Shown: one piece after another, positions 60,054-64,000 of the stretch | Layout: each line of letters opens with the position of its first letter | How positions within the stretch are numbered: the stretch's first letter is position 1 | From: Henckelia pumila | Lineage: Eukaryota > Streptophyta > Magnoliopsida > Lamiales > Gesneriaceae | Assembly: GCF_033568475.1 (NCBI RefSeq) | Contig: NC_133120.1 | Coordinates: forward strand, 92,088,151-92,152,150 | Length of the DNA stretch: 64,000 nucleotides | Direction of reading: 5' to 3' | Position numbers and translations under genes: made by a program | The notes under the pieces: generated by a model | Seen by the model: the letters and a program-made list of their open reading frames with translations, nothing else | The model's database searches: none | What the model was told of the DNA's origin: nothing

Positions 60054-60257
60054 TTAATGTTTATCTGAAGGTGGCCTCGATTGTGGCGGCGGTCCAGAGG
60101 TGGTCACGTGGAAGCGGCGGGCCGACCGGAAACTGGTTTTAAACGGTGGTGGCATTGTAGTGTTGGTGGTGGTTCCGCCGCTAATGCTCGTGGTCGTGGA
60201 CAAAGTTGGTGGACAAGCCGCCATTTCTTTAGTCGTTATGAAGAGAAGGAATAGCAA
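60054..60257 (-). CDS. possible small-peptide (CLE-like) open frame, uncertain
   Basis: A GC-richer minus-strand frame ends at a TAA at 60054. It encodes a hydrophobic stretch (LLFLLFITT), a Thr/Pro-rich middle, then FKTSFRSARRFHV followed by the C-terminus TTSGPPPQSRPPSDKH. The basic, SGPxP-bearing C-terminus is reminiscent of CLE peptide precursors, notably the CLE46/TDIF side with SGPNP and a PPVKH-like tail. The hydrophobic stretch has no in-frame ATG before it; the first in-frame ATG (KEMAAC) lies after it. So the gene would need an upstream exon, or it is decayed, or it is chance. Confidence 0.25.
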   Translation of the reverse strand: MLFLLFITTKEMAACPPTLSTTTSISGGTTTNTTMPPPFKTSFRSARRFHVTTSGPPPQSRPPSDKH

Positions 60258-60429
60258 TCGAACCTTCTTCGGAATAATAATATTCTTTCACGAGAATATA
60301 ATATAAACATTTTAAAAGATATATAAACTTTGATTTTGGCAAAAAAAAAAAAAAACTAACTAACTAACAACAATTTATATGAAAAATTATTATCTTAAAA
60401 ATCATATGTTGACTAAAATTTTATACATT

Positions 60430-61012
60430 GGTACACCCCGTGGACTCTTGCTTGAGGTAGATCTTATACATTGCGGCAATCTCAGGTTTTGTGGATATAC
60501 TGGAGCTTCTAAATATGCAAGTTTTGCTTTCCATGCTGGAAATTGCTCCAAGAAAATTATGTGGTGCCTAACGTCGGTTCTTTCTGATGCCATGTGGAGG
60601 AAACGATCTTTCATGCTGTATTTGTTGTGTTGTTTAGTGATATTGTTAGGCTCCGAATCCGAAAGCAGAGTTGTCTCTTAAGACGATAAAATCGTAAAAA
60701 TTTATCAACTGCAGTGCAATTGCTTACATAGCCGATATAAGAAGGCAAGAAGTTATTGCGAAATTAAAGCACAGGTTTTCGCAAAAAAGAAGAACGCCAA
60801 ACGAAGCGACCAAAACTGGAGTCGGTTTTCAAGATCGTGGCAAGTCTGAGGTGGTTTTCTCTAAAACAGAAGATCTTCTACTGCAGCAACCAGTGGCAAT
60901 TGAAAAGGTATTCCTACTGTTGTCTCAGGAGCATTCGGCACGAGTTTTCAACTCAGGAGATACGCTGAGATGCTCAAGAAAGACTACCCAAAGACGTAGC
61001 TTTTTCCCTTAA
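60430..61012 (+). other. unidentified coding-like block
   Basis: Less AT-rich than its surroundings. A plus-strand frame, 60698-61012, is open for 104 codons without an ATG (IADIRRQEVIAKLKHRFSQK, RRTPNEATKTGVGFQDRGKS). In a neighbouring frame, 60907-60999, a protein-like segment ends at a stop ([30 protein letters not shown]). A further open frame at 60379-60681 lies upstream. The block runs 39 bases into the 3' end of the AAE2-like coding region on the other strand. I do not recognise the family. It may be the remnant of an inserted host gene fragment, or exons of a convergent gene. Confidence 0.35.
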
Positions 61013-63133
61013 TATGTACTTCTGAATCTTACCGGTTGAAGTTCTTGGTAGATCACCGAAAACAACGGTCCTCGGTGCCATATAATGAGGTAATTGGTCC
61101 CTGCAAAAGTTCATTATATCTTGAGGATCAACGTCAAATCCATCCTTTAACTTCACAAACGCACAGGGAGTTTGCCCCCAATGATTATCAGGTCGTGCTA
61201 CAACAGCAGCTTCGAGAACTGCCGGGTGACGGTATAAAACTGTTTCGACTTCAATCGTGCTTATGTTCTCCCCACCCGAGATTACTATATCTTTTGCTCT
61301 GTCCTTCACTTCTATGTATCCATCTTCATGTTTCACGGCAAGATCGCCACTTCTAAACCATCCACCAGTAAAGGCTTCTTGGGTAGCTTTGAGGTCTTTT
61401 AGGTATCCACTCATTACCGTATTCCCGCGAAACATAATTTCACCAAGCGTTGCACCGTCTTTTGGTACACTCTTCATGGTAGTAGGATCTTTCACATCAA
61501 CTTCCTCCAAGCCAAAATGCTCCACTCCTTGCCTTGCTTTAAGCCTGAACCGCTCCTCCTTGGGCAAAGAATCCCATTCCGGTTTCCACAAGCATGAAGT
61601 ACCAGGACCATAAACTTCCGTAAGCCCATACAAGTGTGAAACCCAAAAGCCCAGCTCTTCTATCTTGGAAAGGATTGAGGGTGGCGGCGGTGAAGCACCG
61701 GTCATTATGTGGACTTTGTGAGGAAGTTGCTTTTGATCGCTTGAATTAATAATCATGTTCAATACTGTGGGTGCCCCACTCATATGCGTAACATGGTGAT
61801 GCACAATGCTGCTAAAAATTTCCTTAGGTTCAACTCGCCGAAGGCAGATGTTGGTGCCACCTAAAGCCGCTAGCCCCCAAATAAGGCACCACCCGTTACA
61901 GTGGAACATTGGCACTGTCCAAAGATAGACGGGCATAGACCCCATGCCATGCATAGACGTTGTGGCGAGTGCATTTATATATGCGCCCCTATGGTTATAA
62001 ACCACCCCTTTTGGTCTAGACGTAGTGCCGGAGGTGTAGTTAATACTGATCGGGTCCCATTCGGTTTTGGGTCGTCTGGCGACAAATTCACCATCTCCAC
62101 TAGCCAAGAACGACTCGTACTCGTGGATATCGGGAATATCACATGAGGGAGATGGACCGTCACGTTCGAGGATGAGTACTAGAATTGGTGGTTTGGTTTT
62201 GTACTCTGATGCGAGTATATGAAATGCCTTTTGAGCGATATGAAGTAATTGGTGGTCGACGAAGATAATCTTGGCTTCGGAATGGTGCAGCAGGATCGAA
62301 ATCATAGTGGAATCGAGGCGAGTGTTCAGTGTGCAGAGGATGGCTCCGGCCATTGGCACTGCAAAATGCAATTCTTGCATTGCTGGTACGTTAGGGGCCA
62401 AGGTTGCTACCTGTTCTAAGAGAACAACAGAGAATCCAAGATTTTAGTGTTTAGACATCCAAACACACTACTGAATTCAAATTTATGTTGGATTTGTAGC
62501 TCACCTATATCGAGTTTTATTTCGCGGGAACTCAAATAATATCTCGAACCCTTTAAATAAATGAAATTTATAATGTAGAAAAATATTAAATTTATTCAAT
62601 ATTTGACTCAGATGAATAAAATAAAATAAAAATATACTCCATAAACAACAATGTTATCTCCTTAAAAAAAATAATAAATCTTTTTGTTATTCATATATTA
62701 TGTATGATTTCTTCTTTTTTTCTTAAATTAATTAAACTAATATCAGGAATAGGAGAAATATGTATTAACAAAGATGAACACCGAAGGAAATTACCACGTC
62801 GAATCCAGAAATCCCTAGCTGGGCTATCGCAGAGGCAAGCTTCACACACCTCAGATGAGTCTCTTCCCAACTGCACTCGTAGCTACCGTACACCACCGAA
62901 GTTCTATCTCCATAAACCCTCGCAGCTCTCTCCAGAAAGCTGATCGGCGTCAACGGCACGTGATTCGCCGGGCATTTATCCAAACCCTCGAACTTTTTCC
63001 GCGACAGATCTTCGAGATTTGCAGCCAATTCACAGAGGTGGCGGGAGTTATTACCTGATGAAGAGTGTAATATGCTTGATAATCCACCGAAGATCCGACG
63101 CGGTGCCGTACACCGGCGGAGAAATATGTTCAT
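60974..63133 (-). CDS. AAE2: acyl-activating enzyme, AMP-dependent ligase of the AAE2 type
   Basis: Two exons on the minus strand, 62795-63133 and 60974-62410, give 1776 nt, 591 residues, in phase, joined as [16 protein letters not shown]. Family members activate a carboxylic acid with ATP to an acyl-AMP and pass it to CoA. The P-loop is [13 protein letters not shown] (about 238-250), the second signature [10 protein letters not shown] (about 374-383), then [20 protein letters not shown] and the C-terminal catalytic lysine Lys574 in STGKIQK. The N-terminus [17 protein letters not shown] is Arg-rich without acids, like a mitochondrial presequence. The end KATSLGSLS lacks the SKL signal of AAE1 and resembles my recollection of Arabidopsis AAE2 (At2g17650), which ends MGSL. 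The substrate is unknown; short or branched acids are likely. Confidence 0.92.
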
Positions 63134-64000
63134 TCCGGTGAGATTTGATTGGTCAAACGAGATTTTGAAGAGTAATGGATCGGTAAATTAGCATCAAAGA
63201 TTCTGATCGGTGGATGGATGCGGTGGTTACACTTACCGATGAGTGGCCACTTCCCACAAACCAACAAGGCACTCTTATCTGCATTAATTTATTCATAAAT
63301 TATTTGACATTTGGTTCAACGGTGATTCAAAGTTCAAACGAGAGTTTTATTATTTTAATTCACGTTCGTTTCGTGTTTCATATTTTTTATAATAATTAAA
63401 ATTGTTATTATATATATATAATTATAAAAATAATCATGTAATTATCAAAAATAATAATGAATTGTAATAGTAGTTGAAAAATAATAATTGAAATTATAAA
63501 CATTAATGAATAATTATACTACAATTTAAAGTAATTAAATGAAAAATATCAGGATATCAAATATGCCTCTATTATTCAGATTCTTAGTAATAGTAATAAT
63601 ATATTTAATTAATTACCGATGACTGAAAATTTTTTGTTAATTTTTTTAAAAAAATATTTTTTTATAAATGTTCTACAAGTATAATTTTTAAGAAATAATT
63701 CAAAATTATTTTTAAATATTTTTCAAAATAAAAGATAATAATGAAACTCAAAATAATTGAACATACATATTTTTTTAAAAATATTTTATAAATTTTTTTA
63801 ACAAAACACTTTTTGGGCATCCACCCAGATGTCCTCACAAATGTTTATGTGATGGGATATATGATTTTAGTCTGTTTAATGTGGGATATTTGAAGAGTGT
63901 AATATTTAAATAATGACGTGAAATGAGGAGCTCACTAATATTTGGGATAAATGTCATGATTATTATGAATGCATTCATAAAAATGTTTTATAAGCACTTA
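63134..64000. other. AAE2-like upstream region and AT-rich edge
   Basis: The first 150-200 bp are probably the AAE2-like promoter and leader. Beyond about 63290 the DNA is very AT-rich with no gene. Confidence 0.5.

Noticed and set aside
1-64000. CRISPR arrays, operons, rRNA or tRNA genes
   Set aside because: Nothing of the kind was seen; the direct repeats present are MITE, microsatellite or tandem-duplication structures.

Overview
This is a 64-kb piece of a plant nuclear genome. Evidence: introns of 0.1-1.5 kb with GT..AG borders, AT-rich intergenic DNA, plant-only gene families (FRS/FAR1, ROD1/PDCT, LOR, FBD-type F-box) and abundant plant MITEs. Family resemblance suggests a eudicot, perhaps an asterid; the species cannot be named from the sequence.

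Layout. 0-15.9 kb has no intact gene. It holds two Mutator-type MITEs with perfect 9-bp target duplications, a LINE-type RNase H fragment, a tRNA-derived SINE with a 16-bp target duplication, and an old, broken Ty1/copia element (6706-12091). The copia element sits inside a Tourist-like MITE and itself carries a fold-back insertion, so three insertions are nested. 16.0-21.4 kb is a ten-exon formamidopyrimidine-DNA glycosylase (FPG1/MMH type) with two alternative copies of exon 8. 22.3-23.8 kb is a non-autonomous Mutator-like element that is almost all inverted repeat. 25.1-27.1 kb is FRS6, a domesticated MULE transposase. 28.6-30.6 kb is a convergent BED-finger hAT-derived gene of the DAYSLEEPER type. 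36.7-39.9 kb is a CUE-domain gene. 42.4-44.4 kb is ROD1/PDCT. 46.2-47.3 kb is a LURP-one-related gene. 48.5-49.4 kb is a Mutator-type MITE with a hAT MITE inside it. 50.5-52.0 kb is an F-box/LRR/FBD gene. 56.7-58.6 kb is a TPR-like gene. 61.0-63.1 kb is an acyl-activating enzyme of the AAE2 type.

The genes do not form a pathway. Two of them (ROD1 and AAE2) touch acyl-lipid metabolism, and two adjacent ones (FRS6 and the hAT-derived gene) are separate domestications of DNA transposases. The FPG-FRS6 neighbourhood matches what I recall of Arabidopsis chromosome 1 (At1g52500 and At1g52520), which would make it conserved microsynteny. Coding exons were joined by hand using GT/AG borders, reading phase and family similarity, and every joined CDS stays in frame. 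UTRs, start sites and promoters are much less certain.

The strongest leads are the mutually exclusive exon pair in FPG with its 56-nt spacer, the nested and fold-back DNA elements with clean target duplications, tail-only retro-insertion footprints, and an unidentified coding-like block facing the 3' end of AAE2.
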